Source: Chionoecetes opilio
Lineage: Eukaryota > Arthropoda > Malacostraca > Decapoda > Majidae
Reading direction: 5' to 3'
Length of the DNA stretch: 64,000 nucleotides
NCBI GenBank assembly: GCA_016584305.1
Contig: JACEEZ010005849.1
Span: forward strand, 66,001-130,000
Position numbers and translations under genes: made by a program. This document shows positions 10,951 to 21,646 of the stretch, piece after piece (within the stretch, counting starts at the first letter, position 1; every line of letters starts with the position of its first letter). A model generated the notes under the pieces. That model was not told where the DNA came from and did no database searches. It was given only the letters and a program-made list of their open reading frames with translations.

Positions 10951-12600
10951 TTCATATGTGAGTTTCTATATTTCCACCTTCGGTACGGACTTTCCGTTGT
11001 GTCCCCTGAATTCGCAAGCAGTACGTTGAGTTTCTTGTCAATATTTTGGTTCTTTATGTATAATAATTTTCATTATGTAGTTTTTATTCATTATTGTTTA
11101 TTTTCGTTTTGTTAAGATGTCGCATAAAATATACCAGAAGATATCAGTCTGCATTGGCATGTGAAAAATAATAAATAATTAAATAAATAAATTCATACAT
11201 TTTTTATGCATAGTAATAAAGTCAATTTATATATTGTATAATGTCCATGACTATAAGATATTTTTGAATTGAAAAATTGAAATTGAATTGGATAGCAACA
11301 TGCAATTTTGTGTCGGTTAACATGAAAAAGTGTCACTCCATGATACTGGAATAAATTCACCTTTTATTTGGAAATTGAGTCATCTGCTTTGATATTAATC
11401 ATTTTTTTTTATTTTTTTATAATTTGTCATGTTTACTGTGGGTATAATGACAATCATTGCAAATCACTTCATTTTCTTGCAGCATTTTTCTTTGAATTAT
11501 GTTCTATATTTTGTTCATCACGAGGCCACATCACATCAGCTGTTGCACCACCTCTGCACCTGTCACATACAGTCATCATGTTCTTCTTTCATACTCTGCC
11601 ACCCACAATCTTATTGTAATGCTTGATCCTTTGATCGTGAAAATCGATGCATTAGCATAGCAGTTCCTATGTCGTTGTCGGAGGGCAAAGTAAACCTTCC
11701 AACAAATTTTTATCCAGGACGACGCTTGTTTATCTACATGGGTATCACTTCAATTCCATTATATATTATATCTGTTTTCTTAATATTTGTAATTACTTTG
11801 ATATACTTGTATTTAAGTCTCTTAACTCATTACATTGTCTTTACTTACTGATTATTTGAGTAACACTTGGAGCAGTATTTTTCATATGATCAAAATCAAA
11901 ATTGATCAAAATCAAAATTGCCTATAATAAATAATATGATTTTTTGCATGAGTGGAACAGTTTTGATTGTTTCAGATATATTTAAAGATAATCAAGTAAT
12001 CATATTATTTATAACAATAAGAAGGGCATAATAAAATAAAAAACTTATTTGTATGTATTGTTTGGGTGAATCTCACCAGTTATAAGACTAACAATATATT
12101 GTGATCAAGCATGTAAGAAAACTTACCATACTAATAGTGGCCTGCACAAAGGTGTTGTCACTCTATTTGTAGATGTCATGTTCTGAAAATTACTAATTCC
12201 AACATATTTTTGAAAGGTTTAGACAATTTCTGAGTTACGTAAACGGTAAGGATATGGAAAATATCTTTTTTTAAATGCAAGCTATGTTGACAATGAAATA
12301 TAGGTAACAAAAAATTGCAAGTAGATTTACTTATTATTATTTTACACAGAATAGTGATATTGAAGTTATGGTCATTGAGGCAGCTGTTGTGAAGGAAGTT
12401 CATCATCAATTATTTAAAAAGATGGTGGAATTCCACAAACCCTAAGAAAAGTCCGATGGTTCAGCATCTCTAGGCATGGGACAAAAGACTCGCAAGATTA
12501 ACCTTTAAAAAAAAGTTTTTTTTTACAATAAAGTAATATCACGTTTATAAAGAGCAGCATTACAAATCCATGTTTTTCTTTCAATCAATTCAGATTCACT
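10951..12600. other. AT-rich DNA without recognised gene
   Basis: No domain is recognised in any frame. The F/I/L-rich frames at 11368-11851 look like chance frames in AT-rich DNA. A 17-bp unit (GATCAAAATCAAAATTG) is tandemly doubled at 11887-11920. Confidence 0.4.
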
Positions 12601-12629
12601 TAATAAATAAATTATAATAAATTATTTAA

Positions 12630-12674
12630 ATATATATATAATTATATATATATATATCATATATAATGATATAG

Positions 12675-12718
<44 letters not shown>
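12630..12718. repeat. (TA)n microsatellite
   Basis: Imperfect then pure TATATA, with the pure run at about 12677-12718. Confidence 0.95.
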
Positions 12719-12720
<2 letters not shown>

Positions 12721-12721
<1 letters not shown>

Positions 12722-13002
12722 AGTATAGGTAAAAGTTGGGGGGAATACGCTATGCTGCGCGTTGCTCTCGGTGTTGAGTGGATGGGTGACACAAAACATG
12801 ACCACAGGACCAGTGGCTAGTGGTGACGATCCGTGTTTACCACAGTTACCTTTCCTCCGCTACCCATTTTCAACCCCGAATAGGGGTGAACAGGTCCTGG
12901 GCTGGCCCGCCACCTGCTCTGGGCCCCAAATTCGAACATGGCCCACAGATTGTACTAGGCGCGCAAGCCACATACCACGGAGACACAAATATTATGTATA
13001 TA
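12721..13002. other. GC-richer segment between two TA microsatellites
   Basis: This segment is clearly GC-richer than its flanks and bounded on both sides by (TA)n. It contains GGGTGAACAGGTCCTGGGCT and ATTCGAACATGGCC. It could be a short interspersed element inserted in a TA tract, but no tRNA-like promoter boxes are convincing. The 82- and 86-codon frames have no recognised domain. Confidence 0.35.
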
Positions 13003-13003
13003 T

Positions 13004-13058
<55 letters not shown>

Positions 13059-13062
13059 ATCC
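13003..13062. repeat. (TA)n microsatellite
   Basis: Near-pure TATATA run with short ATTATA interruptions. Confidence 0.95.
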
Positions 13063-13299
13063 CTATTCTGGTTGCCGTAGAGGTCAGACGTCCCTGCTGT
13101 GTCTGCCAGTGTGAGACAGTGCGGATTTCATTACGCTAAATATCTACCTCTGTGTGAATCTTAATACCAGTAGTGCCTGTGATAGTGGCAATGCTTTAGT
13201 TACATCGGAGGTTATCAAAATTATGCTAGGCTTGCAAAAAAAGTATATAAAGACTTTGTAGATTTCCAGCAGAACGACTTAATCACCTGAGTAAAGGAG

Positions 13300-13830
13300 G
13301 TGGAGTCACACAACATGCAGCTTGTTCTCTTTTTAGAGTTTTACTCAGAAGGGAAGTTAGACGCCTTAAAGAAGAGAATAAATTTCTTAAAAGGTGAAGG
13401 ACAAACCATGAAGAAAGAAATAAGTAAGAAAAATGAAGTTGTAGACAAATTAACCAAAATGCAATATATAATGGACTATCAAGAAGATTACTCAAGACGT
13501 AATAATCTGCGCTTCGATGGCCTCGATGAACAACCCAACGAGACCTGGAAGTAACCCAAGACAAGATTCAACGACTGCTTCGGGACAAGCTCGAGCTAGG
13601 GCCATTGAGCTCGAAAGAGCGCATAGATAGGATAGGATAGGATAAAGCAAAAAGAGAAAGATAGAGTGGGTAAGTGGGGACAGTAAGAAGAACAGATGGG
13701 GGAGAGAAGAGAGGCTAGTATGAGGAGGGCGCATAGAGTGGGTTCCCAATCCTACACGGGAGCCACGCGTCCGCGGACCATAGTAACTCGTTTTACTAAA
13801 TTCGAAGACCGACAACGGGACACTGTCAAG
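13300..13830 (+). pseudogene. LINE ORF1-like relic (coiled coil and RNA-binding segment), interrupted
   Basis: An 84-codon frame at 13300-13554 is Lys/Glu-rich and coiled-coil-like, and ends in the motif YSRRNNLRFDGLDEQP. This is the conserved start of the RNA-binding part of L1-type ORF1 proteins. After a frameshift the expected ELERAHR motif appears at about 13605-13625. It is broken by an inserted segment and resumes at 13729 as AHRVGSQ, then RPRTIVTRFTKFEDRQR to about 13815. That is the normal order for ORF1p. ORF1 proteins coat the element RNA. Frameshift and insertion show it is inactive. Confidence 0.75.
13628..13728. mobile_element. 101-bp insertion inside the ORF1 relic with 9-bp duplication
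   Basis: GCGCATAGA occurs at 13619-13627 and again at 13729-13737, and flanks 101 bp of purine-rich sequence starting (TAGGA)n. Removing one GCGCATAGA plus the insert restores the reading order ERAHR then VGSQ. This fits an insertion with target-site duplication, or an unequal tandem event at the (GGATA)n. No terminal repeats are obvious. Confidence 0.55.
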
Positions 13831-13835
13831 TTATT

Positions 13836-14020
13836 CAACTATTGAATGATGTTGAATCCCCAACTCTTACTTTGATGAATTCGATAAATTGAAATTCTGC
13901 TCTTTAAGTAATTGTAATGATTCCCATGACTTATCAAATAGTGATCCAGATGTAAATAGTTTACTCAAAGTAATATTGCCAAATTCTGATTATTTTAGCC
14001 AAAAGGAATGAAAATGTACT
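13836..14020 (+). pseudogene. Possible N-terminal LINE ORF2 leader relic
   Basis: One frame reads YFDEFDKLKFCSLSN and continues to NSDYFSQKE before a stop at about 14010. The YxDEFxKL start and the D-P-D spacing recall the leader of endonuclease-bearing LINE ORF2 proteins. Similarity is modest and the piece is short. Confidence 0.3.
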
Positions 14021-14026
14021 GTTTTG

Positions 14027-16055
14027 GGACCATTATTATTTAGTGGGATTAGCAATGATATCAGCTGTATCAGAAGTTTGCTGATGATACTAAGATGGGT
14101 AGGATTATTAGATCACAGTCTGATGTAAACGGTTTGCAGGAAGACTTAGATAAGTTAAACGAGTGGGTAGTCAGGTGGCAGATGGAATTTAATATTGACA
14201 AGTGTGGCGTTATTAATGATGGTAGAAAAATCATGGTAATTGGTACACTATACGCAGTGTATCACTGTTAATGATCGGAAGGCGAAAAGGATTTGGGTGC
14301 GCGGGTAAACTTAGACCTCCGTCCTAGGACAAATTGTATTGAGACTAGAAATCGAGCTAATAGGGTTTTAGGATTCATTGCATAACATCATTAAATGACC
14401 CACTTTGGGGATGCTTCATTGACAAGGAACCCACATTTGAAGGAATATATCGTGAAACTAGAGAAATTACAAAACGCAGCAACAAGATTGGTATTAACTT
14501 TCAAAACATTTTAAGGGGGGAATCCCATTTCCCGACTTTTTTTTATTGAACCGATAAGGTTCATATTATAGTACTAGTGTTGTAGTATGTAAACAGGAGA
14601 ATGTATGAGTTTCATCAAAATGTATGAAAAACTATGGGAGTTAAAAATATATTTTCGGTTTTTTCCTTTTTTACTTTGTGCTAATACGTTTTAAACGATT
14701 GAATATTTTCATAATATGCTGTTATTTTAGTACAATATATCAAATTTGCAATTTTTGTCGTTTCAGATTTAATATCTGTAAAAAAATAACCTCGCAATTG
14801 ATGGCTGAAAAAAAGGGAAAAATCTAAATTTGCGATTTTGATTAATTAAAAAAAATCGACCATTTTCAAATATTATCCCATGTAAATTTTCATCCGTCAA
14901 TTTACAGAGAACCTCATGGTAGATATATTCACCTAAAAATTAACAAAATATATGCATTCTTTGCAAATTATTAAGACTTGAATTTGAAAAATGCTACTTT
15001 TCAGAAGAGCCAATTTTGTGCAAGCAAGATGATCACTTACTCATTCTTTCTTACTCCTGCATACTGAAATAGAATGAATGAATGAAATAGAATAGCTTAT
15101 ATTTGTTAGTAAACAATACTACAAGGTTAGTATGACTAAATTGAGACCATTTTGATACCAAACAGCTCATTTTGGGCAGTAATTGATGGGCATGTCACTT
15201 GGGTGTGGTGCGAGGGGCGACCTGTCACTTGGGTGAGGATGACGGAAGCAGCTCTAATGGTACCTGGTCCCCTTCTGTGAGTACCTGAGTATAATTACCT
15301 ACTCAGCTACTCACAGAAAACTATCCTCTCGATGGAGGGGGTCTCACGAATAAGAATAAGAGAGCAGGTCAAAGCCCTTTCCCGGTCTCTTTTCCTAACT
15401 ATAACAAAATTAGTAACTTGAACAGCCTCGCACCACCACAGCCCAAAGTGTAGACATTACCATAGAATCGAAAAGTAAAAGGAATGACATCAAAGTTACA
15501 TAAAGGTGGAAAAACATGCCTTTTTCCTATGTATATCACGATCAGCCGGGGTGGGCGTGGCTCAGGGGGGTGACATTTAAATGGTATTTAAATCCGTATT
15601 TCGTCGTACGGCGCTAAAGGCAGCGACGCCTGACGCGCCTACCCCGGGGCCTACGATATACTGTACATCATAGGCCTCGGCCTACCCCGGGGCAAATAGC
15701 AGAAGTGTTTCCACATTTTCGTCATATCTGACGATTTTCGACCCCGAAGTATAGGGAATCCCCCCTTAACTATATAGAAAAACTGGAGAGGTTAAGATTA
15801 CCTAAGCTGGAGGAAAGAAGGAAAATAGGAGACACGATTATGGTATTAACATGTATAACATTAAAAAGAAATAGATGTAGAGGACTTATTTAAAAATGAA
15901 TTCATATAACATTAAACAATTTTTTTCCTTCTTGAGCAACAGATCTTTAGAATGCACATCCAGAGAAAAGTGGTATCTGAAAGCAGTACACATGAAAGTA
16001 TAGAAAATATAGTTTGGTATTAAAAGACGGGATATTACGAGTTTGACTTAATCCT
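14027..16055 (+). pseudogene. CR1/L2-like LINE reverse transcriptase relic, split by an insertion
   Basis: 14070-14160 encodes FADDTKMGRIIRSQSDVNG then LQEDLDKLNEWVVRWQMEF. This is the RT catalytic motif with FADDT and the LxxW...WxMxF helix of CR1/L2-type LINEs. The C-terminal part (KLQNAATRLVLTF, 14460-14500) is separated from YIEKLERLRLPKLEERRK (15772-15822) by the 1.25-kb TTAA-flanked insertion. The two halves join in family order with a one-base slip. The element then decays toward a CA microsatellite. A related relic lies at 31197-32215 and a minus-strand one at 42885-43265. Confidence 0.85.
14515..15765. mobile_element. TTAA-flanked TIR insertion (piggyBac-like non-autonomous), 1251 bp
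   Basis: TTAA sits on both sides (14511-14514 and 15766-15769). The inner ends AAGGGGGGAATCCC-like and GGGAATCCCCCC are inverted. The insertion splits a LINE RT between its conserved C-terminal motifs, which makes the boundaries unusually clear. TTAA duplication is the hallmark of piggyBac-superfamily transposition. No transposase is readable inside, so it is non-autonomous or decayed. A GC-rich patch with CCTACCCCGGGGC twice lies near 15640-15690. Confidence 0.75.
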
Positions 16056-16059
16056 CTAA

Positions 16060-16060
<1 letters not shown>

Positions 16061-16119
<59 letters not shown>

Positions 16120-16121
16120 CA
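16061..16121. repeat. (CA)n microsatellite
   Basis: About 60 bases of CA with one CC interruption, immediately before the minisatellite. Confidence 0.97.
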
Positions 16122-16137
16122 TAAACTCACGGTACCC

Positions 16138-16398
16138 GGACAGTTTGTCTACGGACAATGTGCCTACCGGACTTTATACCTACCGGACAATGTGCCTACC
16201 GGACTTTATACCTACCGGACAATGTGCCTACCGGATAATGTGCCTACCGGACAATGTGCCTACCGGACAATGTGCCTACCGGACAATGTGCCTACCGGAC
16301 AATGTGCCTACCGGACTTTATACCTACCGGACAATGTGCCTACCGGACAATGTGCCTACGGACATTTTGCCTACCAGACTTTATGCCTAACAACGACC
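16138..16398 (+). repeat. 16-bp minisatellite, about 16 units
   Basis: Units of GGACAATGTGCCTACC alternate with a variant GGACTTTATACCTACC, which occurs as complete units 2, 4 and 11 and partly at the end. Because 16 is not a multiple of 3, two overlapping frames read as CLPDNVPTG-type repeats; these are not proteins. A decayed copy in the opposite orientation lies at 23290-23510. Confidence 0.95.
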
Positions 16399-16460
16399 GA
16401 TGCCTAGCGAACAACTGTTTCATAAACTAGTGAGGGTATTTTTGAACAATCATTAATTAT

Positions 16461-18957
16461 ACTGGGGAACAAATTTTTGTTGAGTTAGGTCTGACACTTG
16501 TTATTAAGTAATTTTTGGGTGCTGAATCCAAAACCCTTTAGGGGGGGGATCTCGTTTTTCTCTATCACGTCACGTTTTTTTGGGGGGGGAACTGTAGGAT
16601 TTTCGTTTTCTAAAAATATGACAAAATACTGTAACATACAGTAACAGTGGCTTATTTTATAAAAGTTGCAAATGTTACCTACAATGAAAAATTAAAGAAA
16701 TAGGCATGAATAGAATGTGTATTTAACTTATCATGTTTTTTAGAAAGAATAACGGCTATAATTGCGTGCAGTTAAGGTAAAATTTTACGTTGTAGCTAAT
16801 TGTCTGGAGTGTTCACGTAGAGGACTATCGCGTTTGATGCTCCAACTATAGTCCAGCCATCATATGCCATCCCTCTACCCTGGTAACGTTCTTCCATAAC
16901 CTTCAATCTTGGTGAAATCGTTTCACTCTTGCTCGTCGCTAGCAGCACCAAGATTTTCCGGAAAGTGGCAAGATGGCTATGCAAAAAAATGTTACTTTAA
17001 TAACTCATGTTGCAACCAAGCGCTTTGTATGCTCTCCCAATATTTCTGAACATTTCATGTGTATTACTTGCACTGGAATTTCCAAAAAAAAAAAAAAAAA
17101 AAAAGAAGTTCTTGACACGTCCTTGAATGATAGCCAAGCATTCTTTTTCAAGGTCTGACTAGTACGCGTTGAAATGTTCCATCTTTGATGAGCTGTCCGA
17201 ATTTTTTGTGGACCATCAAACACACCGGCCTTGATGGTTTTCAATTGACATCCAGGAAATGCCAAGATTATGTACTTCAAACGTCGCCATCAGTTACAAT
17301 GCTTTTACAAATTGTTTCATGAGACCTAGTTTCTGTGCAGAGGTGGAAATATTTATTTTCTTCCTGTCACAGTGCTCATGTACAATGTTATGATCTCCAG
17401 TTTAAGCTCAGATTCTCGGAGGCCAATTCGTTTGAACCCAATGCTTCTCTCGATCTCTGCTTTTTTAAAATCCCCATCAGAGAAAGCAGGATACCTTGTG
17501 TTCCACGTTGTTGACCAAGAAGGAAGGACACCATTTTAAGGTCAACACAGATGATCCAATTGTGTTTGTCATATTCAATAACTCAATGACTCTCTTTACA
17601 TCTCCATATTCTTCACGACGACAGACGATGCCAATAGGGACGCGCAAACACATGGTCCATTGTGTAGAAGGCAACACTTCAAGCTCCGCTTTGAGCTATC
17701 AATAAACAATCGCCATTCATTTGGATTGTAGATTGAAGCCTAATTCCCCTTCGTAACCAGGAATGTTATGGCAAAACACAAAACCGCTGGCACTTCGAAA
17801 GTACTGCAGAAATGTACTTTCTCTGGTTCGAAAGTATGATACCTTCACTTCCTTGTTTGTCAAGTATGTTTTTCTCGTCAGTCTTGATGTCTAGTATTTC
17901 TGAGCTTTTTTGGAATAGCCCAAATCACGTGCTAAATTCATTCACTCGGCGGATCAAATACCCTACGAAACTGAAATCTCGTGAATGTAACATCTGCATC
18001 CATTGCTTTCACTGCGTTTCTTCAACTCACTCAGATCTTCTAGAGGAGGTAGTGTTCGAAAACTGGCACTGGATTTCAGCTGAATGGGCATTGGTCCTTA
18101 TAGCTGACGGTAGATTGAGGATATTCTATTTTACTTTTAATTTTTCTGTTTAAATCCTGATGTTTTCACTAAAACAAAATAACAGTCTGTGGAATGATCT
18201 TTTTGCTCTCGCCAAACCATGTGATCCAATGCCAACTTTTCACGTGTTCCTTTGGTCCACATCCGTAATCTCTCGACACACTCTTGCACACTTTGTGAGG
18301 GCCCATAGCTTTGTCATTGATCACCGAGTTTCACTTTAAAATTGCGAATATGCTGTTTTGGACAATACTCCTGATGCTTGACCCTCTGACTTGGATAGTG
18401 AAACTACCACATTTATAGCAGAAGGATCAGGGTTTTGTTAGGCATTTACGAACAGACGTAGCAGAGCAGACATGATCTGAAACAAAGAAATATTACCTTA
18501 TGTAAATAAAACACTAAGCTGGGGAATAGTTACAAGCTTTTGAAAACAAACAAAACTCCATAAAACGAAATAGAAATTACAATGTATGTTGTTACAAGGT
18601 TAGAGAAAAGCCATAACAAATCCTCCTAATTCCTACTACCTAGCCTTCTGTTTGCAGATATTGATATTACTGACCTATTGGGAGCTGCACCACCTCTCAC
18701 GCACTGTCCAATTGGAACTGCACAACATTTGCCACTAAGCTTCTCGATGAGTCAAAATCGTAATCAGCTGGCAAGTTTTACTCAGCTCACCAGTGGAATT
18801 GGCTTATTCGTGTGAGGTGTAAGCTGTGGAGAAAAAAAACTTGACGTGCTAGAAAAAACTGGACTACAGATTTGGAAATCAGCATCGCCAATTTTAGTCT
18901 AAATAAGCTCAAAAAAATCTAACTCAACAATTTTTTTCTTTCAAATTGTTCCCCAGT
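16461..18957 (-). mobile_element. TIR-bounded 2.5-kb element carrying an unclassified protein gene
   Basis: The left end ACTGGGGAACAAATTTTTGT, continuing TGAGTTAGGT, is matched in inverted orientation by the right end at about 18919-18957 (CTAACTCAACAATTTT .. CAAATTGTTCCCCAGT). The pairing shows a small gap but spans about 35 bp. The only recognisable content is the minus-strand pseudogene at 16796-18480. The layout (short TIRs around one gene) is that of a DNA transposon. No catalytic motif is known to me for the protein, so the class is open. Flanking duplications are not clear. Confidence 0.6.
16796..18480 (-). pseudogene. Uncharacterised repetitive arthropod protein family, broken copy
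   Basis: Motifs appear on the minus strand in a fixed order across frames: an N-terminal Cys-containing segment with SQRVKHQEYC and KVKLGDQ (about 18320-18420); CGPKEHVKSWHWI-like and DCYF (about 18190-18260); SYFRTRE and FVFCHNI (about 17770-17860); NPNEWRLFIDSSK-like (about 17690-17730); the frame at 17477-17677; HWVQTNWPPR (about 17420-17450) and KLGLMKQFVKAL (about 17295-17330); AGVFDGPQKIRT (about 17190-17230) and AWLSFKDVSRT (about 17110-17150); HSHLATF and LKVMEERYQGRGM (16870-16980). I recognise this order from many hypothetical proteins in arthropod genomes, but no function is established that I know of. At least five frameshifts and several stops make it inactive. The N-terminal cysteines could bind zinc (inference). 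Confidence 0.65.
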
Positions 18958-20105
18958 GGAATTAGTAAAAAAAAAAAAAAAAAAAAAAAACCTAAATTTC
19001 ACTTCAAGCGCTTGCATTTGTTTCTCTACATACATTGGTCTTTCAACCTTTTTGATGTCGTACCACCCCTGAGTATTGATTTGTTAAGCTGCCACCACTA
19101 TTTTTTTCTCTCTTAAAATCTCACGGCTCTGACTTTAAATCTAACTATTCATTATACACAATATATAGGTAGAAAAATGACCTTCACTCTCATTTAATTT
19201 TACATTTTACATATCTTCTGTATAATACACATGCGTCTAAACTATAAATATACAATGCAAAATATAAACATACCTTCGGAAATTATCAAACAAAACCATG
19301 GCTTTGCTGCTGTTGCAATTTGTTTGCAATATCAGCTGAAATCGAGGCATCAGACATTTGCAGTGCAACCCCGCATAAGAGGATCCAAATTCAGATGACA
19401 TTCCTTTTATATGCCTTGATTAAAACTGAGCTTTGCTGACACAGACATGATGTTGGCACTGCACAAATATGCTTGTTCCTTCTCAGATTACTCTTGTAGT
19501 CCTACTATCAACCAGGACAACCCGCAATGCAATGCATAGGATTGGCCAATGTTTTGAGCCTGCTTTTAAAATAATCCACTGAAGCTCCAATAGGGCAGCA
19601 GAATGTCATTTCCATCATTGAGAATTGGATGAAGCATTCCAACACGTTGAGGCTGAGGTGTCTTTTGAAATAGAAGTCAAGGTTTTCCCTGCATCAAATC
19701 CAGGTGTCTGGTAATCCAGGGGAACATTCCGTACCTCCAGTTTCTGCTCTGGCTGTCTGCATACCATGCCTCCCAGCCACTGCCAGCCAGCCATATGGTA
19801 TCAAAAACTTCCAAATCAGAACTACACCTCTTTTCTACATTGCTTTTAATTTTGTTCACCTTCAGTTTGAATCCATTTATTTTCCCTATACTTGTAAAAA
19901 TATATCCACCTTTGCCTAGTTTTATATCAGAGAATTATTTCCCTGATCTATACCGACACGTGGGCATGATCTCATCCACCTACCTGTCCCCCCCAAGACA
20001 GCCGTCCACACCTCACTCAGTCGGTCCACCTTTAGGTGGACTGTCCACCCGGGGTTGACTAGCCTGCTCCAGAAGATCTTAGCGACACGTTGAATATTTA
20101 TGTCT
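18958..20105. other. Unassigned DNA with poly-A run
   Basis: A run of about 24 A lies at 18967-18990. The rest, including frames at 19677-20058 on both strands, has no recognised domain. A small hairpin (GTCCACCT/AGGTGGAC) lies at 20026-20041. Confidence 0.4.
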
Positions 20106-20109
20106 GCAC

Positions 20110-20540
20110 TGGACGAGGAAACGGACGAGGTCCTGGAGACTTTCTAACCTATTCGAGGCTACGTGGATTGGAAATGTGCAGCGAGGACGATGAAGACGGC
20201 CTGTTTTTTCCGCAAGAATTTTGGAAAGTCCATGAAAGATTTTTACCAGACTTGCCCTCGCACCAACAATTCGATAGAAGGCTGGCACAGAGCCTTCGAC
20301 CTATGAGTCCCCCATTAAACACCCAACTCTGTGTCGACTTGTAGACTGATTGCGTAAAGAGCAGGCTGACAACCTTATTGTCACGCCAAACGCTGGAGTT
20401 GTTTTGCCCCAACCAATAAAAAAGTACGAGTATGTCAATCAACGCCTGAATTTACTCGTGGCGAATTTATGACCCCATACTCGTGGAGAAGTATGACACC
20501 ATCCCGGTTCTGAATAGCTTCGTGGCATTACTCAAAATCT
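20110..20540 (+). pseudogene. MULE/FLYWCH-type transposase C-terminal relic
   Basis: In one frame PRTNNSIEGWHRAFDL lies at about 20250-20300. In a shifted frame RKEQADNLIVTP then PQPIKKYEYVNQRLN (20355-20450) follows. The RTNN..EGWH..F signature with a downstream R.EQ...I and a K.Y..R..L block is the C-terminal end of Mutator-like transposases and proteins carrying their MULE domain. Upstream, FGKSMKDFYQTC fits the W.VHER.L..L element. The N-terminal catalytic DDE region is not seen. Stops and frameshifts show it is dead. Confidence 0.65.
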
Positions 20541-20739
20541 ATAGAATTCTCTGCCATGCCCGTCATTCTAGATTGATTTTTTGGTTTCAAATTATATTTT
20601 TTTAAATCATTTTTTATATACTTTTTGAATAAAATTTATTTTATACATGTTTTTAAGACTAATTTTATATATATCCCCTTTTATATTTTATATGTATCCC
20701 AAAATTCTAATGAATGAAATTAAAAAATTTTATTAAATA
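20541..20739. other. AT-rich spacer
   Basis: Only T-rich, TATATA-like sequence, no gene. Confidence 0.6.
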
Positions 20740-21599
20740 CTAGCCGCAAAGCCGCCTCCGGGCGGCCTTTTTGGCTAGCTCCTGCGGAGGGCTTTTGGTG
20801 GGCCTTCGGCCCACCAAACACAAACTCCCCAGATAGCCCCTTCTAAATTTTCCTGAAATCATGGATGTAGAAATGTATGTATTAAACGCCAACCCATTCA
20901 CATCATAGCCCCTTCTAGCTTTCCTGAAAGCAAAGCCGCCCCCGGGCGGACTTTTGGCTATCTCCTGCGGAGGGCTTATTGGTGGGCCTTCGGCCAACAC
21001 CTGTGTTTTGGGGGGCCGAAGGCCAACCAAACACAGACTCCCAGATAGATTCATTACCCACCACCTCGGCCCACCAAAAACAGAAATCTCCAGATAGCCC
21101 CTTCTAACTTTCCTGAAATGTATGTATTCCCCCCACCCATTCATCACCCCTTACCCATCACCCCCCACCCATTCACTCACCCATTACCCATCACCACACA
21201 CCCATTCACTCACCCATTACCCATCACCACACACCCATTCACTCACCCATTACCCATCACCCCCCACCTATTCCTCACCCATCACCCCCCACCCATCACT
21301 CACCCATCACCCCACACCCATACCCATCACCCCACACCCATTACCCATTACCCACCCATTCACTCACCTATTACCCATCACCCCTACATCAAGGTTCCTC
21401 AATTCTCGCCAAACCACTTTTTTTCTTCACAGTTCTCCGCTAATAGGCTGCTAAAAAAAAAAAAAAGTGATCGGATCATCCTATAAGTTTGGACTTAAAA
21501 CCTTCCCCTGGTCAACCTGATTCCAAAACGGGGACATATGATGGGATTCCGCCACAGGGGGCGGCACCCATCGCGACAGCAGACAGGACAGACAGACAG

Positions 21600-21630
<31 letters not shown>

Positions 21631-21646
21631 TTCGCTTAAATTATTA
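20740..21646 (+). mobile_element. GCAAAGCC interspersed family, copy B
   Basis: It begins CTAGCCGCAAAGCCGCC with hairpins GGGCGGCC and GGTGGGCCTTCGGCCCACC. It carries a second internal start (GCAAAGCCGCCCCCGGGCGG at 20931), so the 5' part is duplicated. It continues through CCATTCACTCACCCATTACC minisatellite units, the AGTGATCGGATCATCCTATA block, GGGATTCCGCCACAGGGGGC and (CA)n, and ends TTCGCTTAAATTATTACTAG. The last bases are shared with the start of copy C. Confidence 0.8.

Noticed and set aside
16138..16398. CRISPR array
   Set aside because: Units are contiguous 16-bp repeats without spacers, in a eukaryotic context.
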